The notes below the pieces were generated by a model, which was not told the DNA's origin, made no database searches, and saw only the letters and a program-made list of their open reading frames with translations. Shown piece by piece: positions 1-9,303 of a stretch of DNA of 64,000 nucleotides. Positions within the stretch are counted from its first letter, which is position 1; every line of letters starts with the position of its first letter. This DNA comes from DUQW01 sp050953825 (lineage in GTDB: Bacteria; Bacillota_I; Bacilli_A; Acholeplasmatales; Acholeplasmataceae), in contig JBMNNF010000005.1 of NCBI GenBank assembly GCA_050953825.1, forward strand, positions 89,669 to 153,668, in the 5' to 3' direction. A program made the position numbers and the translations under genes.

Positions 1-1032
1 GCCGATTTAAAAGATCGAGATATTATCGCATATGCCAATAATGAGGAGAGTATCGCTATCCAAATTTTGTTAATGCGAAATGGATCTATTACTGATACTC
101 ATCAAACGATATTTTCATATGTTGGTAATCCATATGAAGCGGCATTAAATTACCTTGATCAACTATATTTAGATCATTTATTTGTTGATGAATTGTTGTT
201 TTCGAATCAATTTACAATTGAAGATTTAGCGATTAGGTATAAGAAAAAAGCGCTAATCCCACAAATTGGCGACAAGAAGAAAATGGTTGATTTGGCCTTC
301 CAGAATGCTCAAGAAAATTTAGATAATTATTACAAAATTTATCAACATCGAGAAGATATTAATTTAGAAATAGAAAGAAATTTATATGAATTATTTGATA
401 AAGAAGTTAATTATATTGAAGCGTTCGATAACTCGCAATTATTTGGAACCTCGCCGGTCTCAGCGATGATAGTTTATCGAAATCAAGACTTCGATAAAGA
501 AGGGTATCGCAAGTTCAATTTAAAGACAGCTGATCAAGATGATTATCAACAAATTAAAGAAGTGATTTATCGCAGATATTACCGATTATTAATGGAAGAT
601 AAACGCTTACCTGACCTAATCTTGGTAGATGGAGGGAAGGGTCACGTTAACGCTGCAAAAAGCGTGATTGATGACTTGCGATTGGATGTTTTAGTAGCTG
701 GTATGAAGAAAAACAAACAACATGAATTTGAATCTTTAATTTACAACGATCAGGAAATTAAACTATCTAAAAATAGCCATTTATACAAGTTATTTTTAAA
801 AATAAATGAAGAAGTTCACCGATTTGCGATTACTTTTCATCGCCAAGTTAGATTCCGTGAAACCTTTAAATCCCCATTAGATGGGATTAAGGGTATTGGC
901 GTTAAAAGAAAAGAAAAACTAATTAATCATTTTGGAACAGTTGATGCGATTAGAAAAGCTTCAGTTGATGAAATTGTGAAGTTAGGATTTAATATTAAAT
1001 TAGCTCAAAAAATTAAAGAGGAGTTAAAATGA
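1..1032 (+). CDS. uvrC: UvrABC excinuclease subunit C (5' truncated by window edge)
   Basis: Incision subunit of nucleotide excision repair, which cuts on both sides of a lesion held by UvrB. The reading frame is open from base 1, so the N-terminal GIY-YIG nuclease lies outside the window and 343 residues remain. What is visible is the end of the UvrB-interacting region (codons 20-120), the RNase H-like endonuclease domain that makes the 5' incision, with the conserved stretch FDNSQLFGT and later LVDGGKGH near codons 209-216, and a C-terminal tandem helix-hairpin-helix domain (from about codon 290, LDGIKGIGVKRKE). Its stop overlaps the start of the next gene by 4 bases, so the two are probably cotranscribed. 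Confidence 0.95.
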   Translation, partial: ADLKDRDIIAYANNEESIAIQILLMRNGSITDTHQTIFSYVGNPYEAALNYLDQLYLDHLFVDELLFSNQFTIEDLAIRYKKKALIPQIGDKKKMVDLAFQNAQENLDNYYKIYQHREDINLEIERNLYELFDKEVNYIEAFDNSQLFGTSPVSAMIVYRNQDFDKEGYRKFNLKTADQDDYQQIKEVIYRRYYRLLMEDKRLPDLILVDGGKGHVNAAKSVIDDLRLDVLVAGMKKNKQHEFESLIYNDQEIKLSKNSHLYKLFLKINEEVHRFAITFHRQVRFRETFKSPLDGIKGIGVKRKEKLINHFGTVDAIRKASVDEIVKLGFNIKLAQKIKEELK

Positions 1033-1883
1033 AATATATTATATATGATATTAATAAAAAGAAAAATACATTTTATTGTTTAATCAATGGTCAAAAAGTA
1101 GGCTTTTATTTAACTAAAAGCTTGCAAAAAATCTTTATTGATTATTTAGATTCGGGTTATTTAGTTGATTTTGAAATCAATGATTTTTATAAGTCAATTA
1201 ATAAAATGAAACACTATCAAGTTAGTTATTTCAATAAAATTGAACAATTGAAACCATATCGCGTTTTATATGATCTTGAAGTTTTACGTGATGACATGAA
1301 AAAGGTAATTACGCAGTATGATAATTATTTATTTTTGGATTTTGAAATGACGATGCCACCATATTCTCATAAAAATCCGTTTGTGGCTGAGATTATTCAA
1401 TTTGGTGCGATTTTAACCGATAATAAAGGTAATGAACTTTTAGAAAGAAATTATTATGTTTCACCACAAAAAAGACCATCGATTAGAACAATTAAGTTTT
1501 TAGATTTAGATTTAGATGAGTTTCAAAAAGAAGCGAAAGCTTATGAACATTTCTATTTAGATTTAAAACAAATTCTTAAAACATATCAACCTAAGATTGT
1601 TGTCTGGGGGAAAAATGATATTATTGCCTTAGACGATTCTTATAAAATTAATGAGTTAATGCCATTAACGGATGATCATAACTTTTTCAACTTATTAGTT
1701 TTACATAAAGATTATTTTAACATCAACCAAGATATCGGACTTTTTAAAGCATATCAAACTTATTTTCCTGATAATAAAATTAGATTACAAAAGCATAATG
1801 CATTAGATGACGCTAGAGTTACCAAAAGCATATTCTTTGAGTTTTTGAAAGAATTAAAACAAAACACAATCAACCATTCATAA
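1029..1883 (+). CDS. DnaQ-like 3'-5' exonuclease (DEDDh family)
   Basis: A 284-residue protein. The C-terminal two thirds has the DEDDh exonuclease layout: exo I FLDFEM around residues 102-107, a following segment EIIQFGAILTD, and exo III HNALDDARV near residues 256-264 with the catalytic His and Asp. The N-terminal 95 residues resemble nothing I recognise. It is probably a stand-alone nuclease of the KapD or Epsilon-like type acting on RNA or DNA ends, not the replicative proofreading subunit. The ATG overlaps the uvrC stop (ATGA), implying translational coupling; a DNA-repair link is inferred only from that position. Confidence 0.8.
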   Translation: MKYIIYDINKKKNTFYCLINGQKVGFYLTKSLQKIFIDYLDSGYLVDFEINDFYKSINKMKHYQVSYFNKIEQLKPYRVLYDLEVLRDDMKKVITQYDNYLFLDFEMTMPPYSHKNPFVAEIIQFGAILTDNKGNELLERNYYVSPQKRPSIRTIKFLDLDLDEFQKEAKAYEHFYLDLKQILKTYQPKIVVWGKNDIIALDDSYKINELMPLTDDHNFFNLLVLHKDYFNINQDIGLFKAYQTYFPDNKIRLQKHNALDDARVTKSIFFEFLKELKQNTINHS

Positions 1884-1954
1884 AATTTACATTATCTAAA
1901 CACAAACCATTAACAAAACATAAGATTTATCTATATTTTTATATAAAAATATGA

Positions 1955-2139
1955 TAAAATGTAAGTGAATGTAAGAGGCATGATAAAATGGTAAATTTTT
2001 TAAGTATTATTGATTGTCTAATAAGTCAGGAGATAAATAGTAATAATTACTTAATTTTTCATTTTAGAAGTATAAGATTAACCAATAAAACATCTAACTT
2101 TTTTAGTTGATGTTTTTTATTTTGCAAGGAGGAAATACA
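1955..2139 (+). promoter_or_regulatory. Structured leader of the glutamate fermentation operon
   Basis: A possible -10 (TAAAAT, 1955-1960) with a poor -35 precedes about 180 untranslated bases. Bases 1985-2011 can pair with 2042-2065 in a long, mostly A-U hairpin (ATG/CAT, AAATT/AATTT, TAAGTA/TACTTA, TTATT/AATAA), leaving a 30-base apical loop 2012-2041. The loop contains AGTCAGGAGA (2024-2033), which resembles the 3' conserved box of cobalamin riboswitches, but the rest of that consensus is missing. An intrinsic terminator follows directly. The structure and terminator are seen; control by a B12-type ligand is inference. Confidence 0.45.
2087..2120 (+). terminator. Intrinsic terminator/attenuator before glmS
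   Basis: AAAACATC (2087-2094) pairs with GATGTTTT (2109-2116) and AAC with GTT above one bulged T; the loop is T-rich and the 3' arm runs into a T stretch. It ends about 5 bases before the AAGGAGG ribosome site of glmS. A terminator between promoter and first gene means transcript read-through must be conditional. Confidence 0.7.
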
Positions 2140-2568
2140 ATGAAAAAATCAGATAAAACAATCGTTATTGGTGTTATTGGAGCGGATGTTCACGCAGTAG
2201 GTAATAAAATTATTGAATATACTTTGAAAAAAGAAGGATATAATGTAGTAAATATTGGAGTATTATCCCCACAAGAAGATTTTATTAATGCTGCTATTGA
2301 ATCTGATGCAGATTTAATAATGGTGTCTTCGTTATATGGGCATGGTGAGATTGATTGTCGTGGAATGCGAGAAAAAATGATTGAAGCTGGTATCGGCGAT
2401 ACAATTTTACATGTTGGCGGCAATATCGTTGTTGGTAAACAAAACTTTGAAGATGTCGAAAAAAGATTTCATGCGATGGGATTTGATCGCGTCTTTCCTC
2501 CAGGAAAACCGATTGAAGAATGTTTAGATGTAATTGCTCAAGATTTAGGAGTTTTTGAGGAAGAATAA
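2140..2568 (+). CDS. glmS: Glutamate mutase sigma subunit (B12-binding)
   Basis: Small subunit of adenosylcobalamin-dependent glutamate mutase (methylaspartate mutase), which converts L-glutamate to (2S,3S)-3-methylaspartate. The 142-residue protein is a single B12-binding Rossmann domain with the base-off/His-on motif DxHxxG (Asp16, His18, Gly21), the later S-LYGHGE segment and a GGN turn (VGGNIVVG). Length matches the family (about 137). The ATG at 2140 is chosen because a strong AAGGAGG lies 8 bases upstream; an upstream in-frame ATG at 2107 falls within the terminator. First gene of a 12-gene operon. Confidence 0.95.
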   Translation: MKKSDKTIVIGVIGADVHAVGNKIIEYTLKKEGYNVVNIGVLSPQEDFINAAIESDADLIMVSSLYGHGEIDCRGMREKMIEAGIGDTILHVGGNIVVGKQNFEDVEKRFHAMGFDRVFPPGKPIEECLDVIAQDLGVFEEE

Positions 2569-2573
2569 AATAA

Positions 2574-3962
2574 ATGAGATATTACTTGTTAGTTGATTTT
2601 GGCTCAACACTGACTAAATTAACGGCAGTTGATATTACCATTCCAGATATTATTGCAACATCATCTTATCAAACGACGATTGAAGATGATATTAATATTG
2701 GATATCAACAAGCGTTAACCAAACTTTATCAAAAAATTGGCAGTCAACTAAAATTTGACCGTATTTTTGCCTGCTCATCAGCCGCGGGCGGTTTAAAAAT
2801 GGCGGCGATTGGGATAGTTGAAGAGTTAACGGTAGAGGCGGCCAAAAGAGCGTGCTTAGGAGCGGGGTCACGTGTTGAAATGGTCATCTCTGGCGAAATA
2901 ACTAGAAAAGAAATTGAAGAAATAAAAAATAAAAAAATCGATATTATTTTATTAGCGGGCGGCACTGATGGTGGGAATAAACATATCCCCATTTATAATG
3001 CCTTGGCATTAGCTCAAGCTAAGATCAAGATTCCGATTATTTATGCTGGTAATAAAGCCGCTCAAGATCAAATTAGAGATATTTTTAATAATTACGAAGT
3101 TAACGGTTTTATTATTGATAATATTATGCCTAAAATTAATGCATTAAATATTTTACCGGCAAGACAGAAAATTGAAGAAATTTTTTTAGGACAAATTATT
3201 GAAGCCAAAGGAATTACTAAATTTTTAGAAAAAATCGATAATGATATTATCCCAACACCAAAGTCAGTGCTAAATGCGGCTGAATTATTATCAAAAGGAT
3301 ATCTTGATGAACCAGGACTAAAAGAATTAGTAATCATTGATATTGGTGGTGCGACGACTGATATTTATTCAATGTGTAATCCGATTATTAAACACGGAGT
3401 AATTTTCCAGGGAATGGAAGAAGATTACGCCAAAAGAACCGTTGAAGCGAATGTCGGAATGAGACATTCAGCACCTGGTGCTGTTGAATCAGCACCAATC
3501 CAATTGGTAAAACGAATGGAAAAAATGCATAGTGTTAATTTAGTGATGGAAGCCGAGTGGCGCATGAAACATTATGAATGGATTCCCACTAAACCGACTG
3601 ATATTTTTATTGATCAATTGATTGCTAGTTTATGTGTGGAATATGCAATTTCAAGACACTCTGGTTCAATTAGAGAAATATATTCCCCAGTTGGAACAAA
3701 CTATATTCAAACCGGCAAAGACTTATCAGATGTAATGTATGTGATTGGTACTGGTGGGGTAATCGTCAATGCGAAGGAACCATTAGCAATTTTAAATCAT
3801 AGTGTTTCTAGAAGTGAAAACTTATCGGAATTAAGACCAATCGATCCAGAGTACTTATTAGACTCTGATTATATTTTGTCGTCAATGGGATTATTAATGA
3901 TTGAAAGACCAGTTCAAGCATTACAAATAATGAAAAAAAGAATGAAAAAATTAATGGGGTGA
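2574..3962 (+). CDS. glmL: Glutamate mutase accessory protein GlmL (reactivating ATPase)
   Basis: A 462-residue actin/Hsp70-fold ATPase of the MutL/GlmL family, encoded between the two mutase subunits as in clostridial clusters. Phosphate-binding motifs are seen at the N-terminus (VDFGSTLTKLTAVD, residues 7-20) and near residue 254 (IDIGGATTD). By family knowledge these proteins are thought to release damaged cobalamin from the mutase and restore activity. Spacing to its neighbours is 5 and 4 bases. No clear Shine-Dalgarno precedes it, so it probably depends on coupling with glmS. Confidence 0.92.
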   Translation: MRYYLLVDFGSTLTKLTAVDITIPDIIATSSYQTTIEDDINIGYQQALTKLYQKIGSQLKFDRIFACSSAAGGLKMAAIGIVEELTVEAAKRACLGAGSRVEMVISGEITRKEIEEIKNKKIDIILLAGGTDGGNKHIPIYNALALAQAKIKIPIIYAGNKAAQDQIRDIFNNYEVNGFIIDNIMPKINALNILPARQKIEEIFLGQIIEAKGITKFLEKIDNDIIPTPKSVLNAAELLSKGYLDEPGLKELVIIDIGGATTDIYSMCNPIIKHGVIFQGMEEDYAKRTVEANVGMRHSAPGAVESAPIQLVKRMEKMHSVNLVMEAEWRMKHYEWIPTKPTDIFIDQLIASLCVEYAISRHSGSIREIYSPVGTNYIQTGKDLSDVMYVIGTGGVIVNAKEPLAILNHSVSRSENLSELRPIDPEYLLDSDYILSSMGLLMIERPVQALQIMKKRMKKLMG

Positions 3963-3966
3963 AGAC

Positions 3967-5427
3967 ATGGTTAGAAATAAAAAATGGTCATTAGATTTTT
4001 TCTTAGAAGAAAGAAAAAGAGTTTTAGCAAGTTGGCATACCGGAAGTGATCCATTATTAGACTTAAATGAATCAATTCGATATTTAAAGTCGTTACCACG
4101 ACACAAGAACTTTGCATTAAAATTAATTGATGCTAAAAATAAAGGTAAGACCTTAATTCAGCCACGTGCTGGAGTGCCTGTTTTAGAAAAACATATTGAG
4201 TTACTACAATATTTAGAAAAAAGCGGAGCTGATTTCGCACCGACTACCATTGATAGTTATACGAGATTAAATCGATATGAAGAAGCTGAAAAAGGAATTG
4301 AAGAAAGTATTACTTCAGGACGAGCAATGTTAAATGGATTTCCGGCCGTTAATCATGGTGTTAATTCTTGTAAATTAGTTCAAGAATCAATTAATATTCC
4401 TATTCAAGCTAGACATGGGACACCTGACGCAAGATTATTAGCTGAAATTACTTTCGCAGCTGGATGGACTTCTTTTGAAGGTGGAGGAATATCATATAAT
4501 GTTCCGTATGCTAAAAATGCCACCCTAGAACAAACCATCTTTGATTGGCAATATTGTGATAGGTTAGTTGGTTTTTATGAAGACAATGGAATTACTTTAA
4601 ATCGTGAACCGTTCGGACCACTAACTGGTACTATTTGTCCACCTTGTATTTCTAATACGGTTGCTGTTATCGAAGCGCTACTTGCTGCTGAACAAGGAGT
4701 TAAAAATATTACTGTTGGCTATGGAATGGGTGGTAATATTATTCAAGATGTAGCCGCTATTAGAGCCCTTCAAGAACAAACAGAAGAATATTTAAAACAA
4801 AGTGGCTATAGTGATGTTGTTGTTACCACTGTTTTTCATCAGTGGATGGGAGGATTTCCTGCAAGTGAATCAGAAGCCCTAGGTCTGATTTCTTATTCAT
4901 CAGTTGTTGCTTCATTATCAAAAGCGACTAAAATGATTACCAAAACTTCACATGAATCAATTGGAATTCCTACAAAAGAAGCTAACGGTGAAGGACTAAA
5001 AACTTCAAAATTTATTGTTAACTTGTTAAAAGATCAAAATATTGCTGAAAATGATGAATTAGATTTAGAAGTTGCCCAAATTAAAAAAGAAGTTAAAAGT
5101 TTAATGGATGCTGTCTTGTATTTGGGGGATAATGATTTAGCAATTGGTACTGTTAAAGCTTTTGAACAAGGAGTCATCGATGTCCCATTTGCTCCAAGTA
5201 AATTTAATAAAGGTGATATTTTACCAGCTAGGGATAATGATGGGAAGATTCGAATTTTAGAATTTGGTAATTTAGGATTAACTGAAGAAATTAAAGATTT
5301 TCATAGAAAGAAAATTAAAGAAAGAGCTGATTACGAAGGAAGAGAAGTTTCGTTTCAGTTAACTGTTGATGATATTTACGCCGTCTCACAAGGCTCATTA
5401 GTCGGAAGACCACAAAGAAAGGGATAA
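3967..5427 (+). CDS. glmE: Glutamate mutase epsilon subunit
   Basis: Catalytic TIM-barrel subunit of glutamate mutase; binds glutamate and completes the B12 site with GlmS. At 486 residues it is full length. Family segments seen include QPRAGVPVLEKHIELL (about residue 60), SGRAMLNGFPAVNHG (about 120), QARHGTPDARLLAE, and EPFGPLTGTICPPC (about 216). The ribosome site GGGGTGAAG lies just before the ATG. With GlmS and GlmL it makes a complete mutase system. Confidence 0.95.
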   Translation: MVRNKKWSLDFFLEERKRVLASWHTGSDPLLDLNESIRYLKSLPRHKNFALKLIDAKNKGKTLIQPRAGVPVLEKHIELLQYLEKSGADFAPTTIDSYTRLNRYEEAEKGIEESITSGRAMLNGFPAVNHGVNSCKLVQESINIPIQARHGTPDARLLAEITFAAGWTSFEGGGISYNVPYAKNATLEQTIFDWQYCDRLVGFYEDNGITLNREPFGPLTGTICPPCISNTVAVIEALLAAEQGVKNITVGYGMGGNIIQDVAAIRALQEQTEEYLKQSGYSDVVVTTVFHQWMGGFPASESEALGLISYSSVVASLSKATKMITKTSHESIGIPTKEANGEGLKTSKFIVNLLKDQNIAENDELDLEVAQIKKEVKSLMDAVLYLGDNDLAIGTVKAFEQGVIDVPFAPSKFNKGDILPARDNDGKIRILEFGNLGLTEEIKDFHRKKIKERADYEGREVSFQLTVDDIYAVSQGSLVGRPQRKG

Positions 5428-5430
5428 AAA

Positions 5431-6684
5431 ATGAAAATTAAACATGTAGTATTATCTAAATCAACATCAGGGTTCTATTTTGATGATCAAAAAGCGATTA
5501 AATCAGGAAAAGTCTCACACGATGGATTCTTTTATGAGGGAGACCCTCAAACTCCAGGTTTTACATCGATTAGACAAAAAGGAGAAGCCATCTCAATTCA
5601 ATTAGTTTTAGAAGATGGAACGATTGGTTATGGTGACTGTGCCGCTGTTCAGTATAGTGGAGCTGGAGGAAGAGATCCATTATTTTTAGCTGATGAAAAT
5701 ATGCCATTTATTAGAGAAAAAGTTGTCCCTTTACTAATCGGATTAGATGTTAGTAATTTTAGAGAAAACGCTGAAAGATTTGATAAGTTAAATATTGATG
5801 GTAAACATGTTCATACAGCGATTCGTTATGGTGTGACTCAAGCGCTATTAAGCGCTACTGCCAACTACCATAAATTAACGATGGCTGAAATAATTAGGAA
5901 AGAATATAACATTAAGGATGATTTATATAAACCGGTGCCGATCTTCACACAAAGTGGTGATAATCGATATGGTGCCGCTGATCAAATGATTATTAGTAAA
6001 GCGGCGATTTTACCTCATGCCTTAATTAATAATGTTTCGGAAAAATTAGGTAAAAATGGGGAAATTTTAGCTGAATATGCTAAGTGGTTAATTAATCGCA
6101 TTAATACAAAAAAAGTTGATGATGATTATCATCCAGTAATTCAATTTGATGTATATGGTACCATTGGTGAAGCTTTTGATTTAGATGTTAAGAAAATGGG
6201 TGACTATATTATTTCTCTTGAAAAAATATGCCAACCGTATTCATTAAGAATTGAAGGACCAGTTGATACTGGTGAAAAAATATCAACAATGAATCTACTA
6301 CGTGATATTAGAAAATATTTAGAGAAAAATGGTTCTAAAGTAAAAATTGTAGCTGATGAGTGGTGCAATACTTTAGAAGATATTAAGATGTTTGCGGATA
6401 ATAAAGCTGGACATATTTTACAAATAAAAACTCCAGATTTAGGTGGAGTGAATAATATTGTTGAGGCAGCATTATATTGTAATTCAAAAAATATTGGTAG
6501 TTATATTGGCGGGACTTGTAATGAAACTAATATTTCAGCTCAAACTACTACCAATATTGCCATTGCATGTCATGCTAAACAAGTTCTTGCCAAACCAGGA
6601 ATGGGAGTAGATGAAGGATTAATGATTGTTAGAAATGAAATGAACCGAGTTGTAGCCTTGGCGAACGCTCGGAAGAAGTGGTGA
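5431..6684 (+). CDS. mal: Methylaspartate ammonia-lyase
   Basis: Enolase-superfamily enzyme that removes ammonia from 3-methylaspartate to give mesaconate, the second step of the methylaspartate route. Length (417) matches the family. Metal ligands fit the known pattern: Asp in QFDVYGTIGE, Glu in RIEGPVD and Asp in VADEWCN; the catalytic Lys is in LQIKTPDLGG. It starts 4 bases after glmE and its TGA overlaps the next gene's GTG (GTGA). Position directly after the mutase makes the pathway assignment secure. Confidence 0.96.
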   Translation: MKIKHVVLSKSTSGFYFDDQKAIKSGKVSHDGFFYEGDPQTPGFTSIRQKGEAISIQLVLEDGTIGYGDCAAVQYSGAGGRDPLFLADENMPFIREKVVPLLIGLDVSNFRENAERFDKLNIDGKHVHTAIRYGVTQALLSATANYHKLTMAEIIRKEYNIKDDLYKPVPIFTQSGDNRYGAADQMIISKAAILPHALINNVSEKLGKNGEILAEYAKWLINRINTKKVDDDYHPVIQFDVYGTIGEAFDLDVKKMGDYIISLEKICQPYSLRIEGPVDTGEKISTMNLLRDIRKYLEKNGSKVKIVADEWCNTLEDIKMFADNKAGHILQIKTPDLGGVNNIVEAALYCNSKNIGSYIGGTCNETNISAQTTTNIAIACHAKQVLAKPGMGVDEGLMIVRNEMNRVVALANARKKW

Positions 6685-6947
6685 TAAATTTGAAAGTTGG
6701 AACTGCAGGTACATTAGAATCAAATGACTGCATTATCACTGTTATACATTCCGAAAAATTAATCATAGAAGTTAACAGTGTGGTCTATGATTTTTTTGGT
6801 AAGCATATTGAATCATTTATTAAAAATGTTTTAGATGATTTAAAAATTAATCATGTTAAAGTTATCTGTGACGATAAAGGCGCCCTAGATTATACAATTA
6901 AGGCGCGTTTATTAACGGCTTTAGAAAGATTGGGGGTAATTCAATGA
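6681..6947 (+). CDS. citD: Citrate/citramalate lyase acyl carrier protein (gamma)
   Basis: An 88-residue CitD-type acyl carrier protein that bears the phosphoribosyl-dephospho-CoA prosthetic group on a serine. The signature AGTLESND is present. With the GTG at 6681 the modified serine is residue 14, as in Klebsiella CitD, and the start overlaps the mal stop as GTGA; GTG 6678 and TTG 6690 are alternatives. The C-terminal DDKGALDYTIKARL is also typical. In this operon it more likely serves citramalate lyase than citrate lyase. Confidence 0.9.
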   Translation: MINLKVGTAGTLESNDCIITVIHSEKLIIEVNSVVYDFFGKHIESFIKNVLDDLKINHVKVICDDKGALDYTIKARLLTALERLGVIQ

Positions 6948-7801
6948 GAAGAAGTTTACTATTTATTCCAAGTAATAATCCAGGAATGTTAGAAACAGCT
7001 AAGCTTTTTGGAAGTGACTCAGTAATTTTTGATTTAGAAGATTCAGTTAGTGTTAATGAAAAAGATAATGCAAGAAATTTATTAACTTCGTTTTTAAATA
7101 ATAAAGAAAAGTTGCCTTTAGAAGTAGTGGTGAGGATTAATGCTAACGATACTCCGTTTTATTTGGACGATTTAAATGAAATTGTCTCCCCAAAAATTGA
7201 CACAATAATGTTACCTAAAGCTAGTATTGATACATTACAGTGTTTAGATAAGGATTTGACTAAGTTAGAAAAAGAAAGAAAAATAACTAAAAAAATAGAA
7301 ATTATTCCAATTATTGAACTAGCAAGTTCCTTAATTGAAGTAAATGAAATTGCTAAAATAGCTAGAGTTACTGGCTTATTACTCGGTGGAGAAGATTTAT
7401 CAAGTGATCTCGAAGTCGTTAGAACGGTAGAAGGCTTAGAAATTTTATATCCAAGAATGTTAGTTATTATTGCGGCTAAAGCAAATAAAATTGATGCGAT
7501 TGATACTCCGTTTACTGATGTTTTTGATAATAATAGATTAAAAGAAGAGTGTCAGTTCGTTAAAGGAATTGGTATGAATGCGAAAGCGTGTATTCATCCC
7601 AATCAAATTGAAGTTGTTAACGAAGTTTTTTCACCAACTCAAAAAGAAATTGATTGGGCGAAAAAAGTATTATTAACAACTGCTGAAGCGAAAAAGAAAC
7701 ATCAAGGTGTTTTTAGTTTAGATGGCAAGATGATTGATAAACCAGTCATTTTAAGAGCTGAGAAAATTATTGAAAAAGCCAAAAAGTGTCAAATGATATA
7801 A
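6944..7801 (+). CDS. citE: Citryl/citramalyl-CoA lyase beta subunit
   Basis: HpcH/CitE-family TIM barrel of 285 residues that cleaves the acyl-ACP thioester intermediate. Seen: RSLLFIPSNNPGML at the N-terminus, the acidic Mg-binding region SVIFDLEDSV (about 27-36), VVRINANDTPF (about 64), LLLGGEDLSSDL (about 145) and GIGMNAKACIHPNQI near residue 205. The ribosome site GGGGGTAA is well placed and the ATG overlaps the citD stop. In the glutamate pathway the product would be pyruvate plus an acetyl-enzyme rather than oxaloacetate. Confidence 0.94.
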   Translation: MRRSLLFIPSNNPGMLETAKLFGSDSVIFDLEDSVSVNEKDNARNLLTSFLNNKEKLPLEVVVRINANDTPFYLDDLNEIVSPKIDTIMLPKASIDTLQCLDKDLTKLEKERKITKKIEIIPIIELASSLIEVNEIAKIARVTGLLLGGEDLSSDLEVVRTVEGLEILYPRMLVIIAAKANKIDAIDTPFTDVFDNNRLKEECQFVKGIGMNAKACIHPNQIEVVNEVFSPTQKEIDWAKKVLLTTAEAKKKHQGVFSLDGKMIDKPVILRAEKIIEKAKKCQMI

Positions 7802-9291
7802 TGAAAAGATTCGAAAATTTTGAAAAATTTAAATCAAGTCATAGCTACAAAGACAAGAAAAGAACTTTAATTCCTGAAGTTGTGCGAGAAGGAAAAATTA
7901 AGTTTTTTGGTTCTTTGGCTGAAGTCTTCGACTATTATCAAATAAAAGATGGGATGACTTTATCGTTTCATCACCATTTGAGAAATGGTGACTATGTTTT
8001 AAATTTAGTTAGTGAAGAAGTATTGAAAAGAGATCTTAAAAATTTAACGTTCGCTCCTTCTTCAATTTTTCCAAATAATGAAATTTTATCAAAACTAATT
8101 GTTAATAAAAATGTAACTAACATTAGAACTAATTATATGTCAGGGCCAGTTAGCCAAACCATTCAAAGTGGCCATCTTGATGGCGTATTACTAATGGATA
8201 CTCACGGTGGTCGGGCTAGAGCGATTGAAGCGGGCGAAATTATAATTGATATTGCGTTTTTAGCGACGCCACAAGTTGACGAGTTAGGGAATGGTTATGG
8301 TGGAGCTGGAAAAAGTTCTTGTGGAACATTAGGCTATGCGATAAGTGATTTAATGTATGCTAAAAAAGTAGTTTTAGTGACTGATAATTTAGTCAAAATG
8401 ATTAATCATCCTGATTTTGATGAAAAATATGTTGATGGTGTGTTAGTAATTGATTCAATCGGCAATAAAGAGGGAATTGTTTCTGGCACCACAAGAATTA
8501 CAAGAGATCCAATTGGATTATTGATTGCTAGAAAAACCGCATCAATCATTGCTAAATTAGGGTTTGTGAAAGATGGATTCTCAATACAAACCGGTGCTGG
8601 TGGCACTTCATTAGCTGTCGCAAGTTATTTAAAAGAGATTATGATTAAAAACCAAGTAACTGGTAGTTTTGCCTCCGGTGGAATCACTAGTTATTTTGTT
8701 GATTTACTAAACGAAGGACTATTTAAAAATTTATATGATGTTCAATGTTTCGATTTAGATGCAGTAAGATCATATGATCAAAATGAAAAGCATTTAAAAA
8801 TGTCAGCCTCACAGTATGCTAATCCATATGATGATCCAATTGTTAATAAATTAGATGTTGTCGTGTTAGGGGCGACGGAAGTTGACTTAAATTTTAATGT
8901 CAATGTCACAACTGATTCATTTGGCCAGATTATTGGTGGCAGCGGTGGTCATGCTGATACTGCCCATGGTGCTAAAGTTACAATTATTGTCGCTAATTTA
9001 TTACGTTCACGAATATCTTTAATTAAAAAACGCGTTTTAACAATTACTACCCCTGGAGAAGATGTTGATATTATTGTTACTGAAAGAGGGGTTGCGGTTA
9101 ATCCTTTAAGACAAGATATTATTGATAAATTAACAAATAGTAATGTTGATTTACTAACAATTGAAGAATTATACAATATAGCACAAGATATTGCTGGTAT
9201 TCCTGAAACAATTAATTTAAGGAATAAACCAATCATTGGAGCCGTGATTTACCGCGATGGCACGTTAATAGACTATTTATATCAAAAATGA
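7801..9291 (+). CDS. citF: Citrate/citramalate lyase alpha subunit (CoA-transferase type)
   Basis: The 496-residue alpha subunit swaps the acetyl group on the acyl carrier protein for the substrate acid. Conserved stretches are FHHHLRNGDYVLN (about residues 56-68), MDTHGGRARAIEAGEI, GGAGKSSCGTLGYA, and GGSGGHADTAHGAK near residue 379. The ATG at 7801 shares its A with the citE stop (TAATG). A GTG at 7786 would add five residues; neither has a clear ribosome site. Confidence 0.94.
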   Translation: MKRFENFEKFKSSHSYKDKKRTLIPEVVREGKIKFFGSLAEVFDYYQIKDGMTLSFHHHLRNGDYVLNLVSEEVLKRDLKNLTFAPSSIFPNNEILSKLIVNKNVTNIRTNYMSGPVSQTIQSGHLDGVLLMDTHGGRARAIEAGEIIIDIAFLATPQVDELGNGYGGAGKSSCGTLGYAISDLMYAKKVVLVTDNLVKMINHPDFDEKYVDGVLVIDSIGNKEGIVSGTTRITRDPIGLLIARKTASIIAKLGFVKDGFSIQTGAGGTSLAVASYLKEIMIKNQVTGSFASGGITSYFVDLLNEGLFKNLYDVQCFDLDAVRSYDQNEKHLKMSASQYANPYDDPIVNKLDVVVLGATEVDLNFNVNVTTDSFGQIIGGSGGHADTAHGAKVTIIVANLLRSRISLIKKRVLTITTPGEDVDIIVTERGVAVNPLRQDIIDKLTNSNVDLLTIEELYNIAQDIAGIPETINLRNKPIIGAVIYRDGTLIDYLYQK

Positions 9292-9303
9292 GGTATTTAA
9301 TTA

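Noticed and set aside
1960..2085. Standard cobalamin riboswitch upstream of glmS
   Set aside because: Only the AGTCAGGAGA stretch resembles the consensus. The other conserved boxes and the stems expected around them are missing, so I call it a structured leader, not a B12 riboswitch.
2107..2139. Longer GlmS starting at ATG 2107
   Set aside because: This start lies in the terminator hairpin with no ribosome site and adds 11 residues unlike GlmS; ATG 2140 follows AAGGAGG at good distance.
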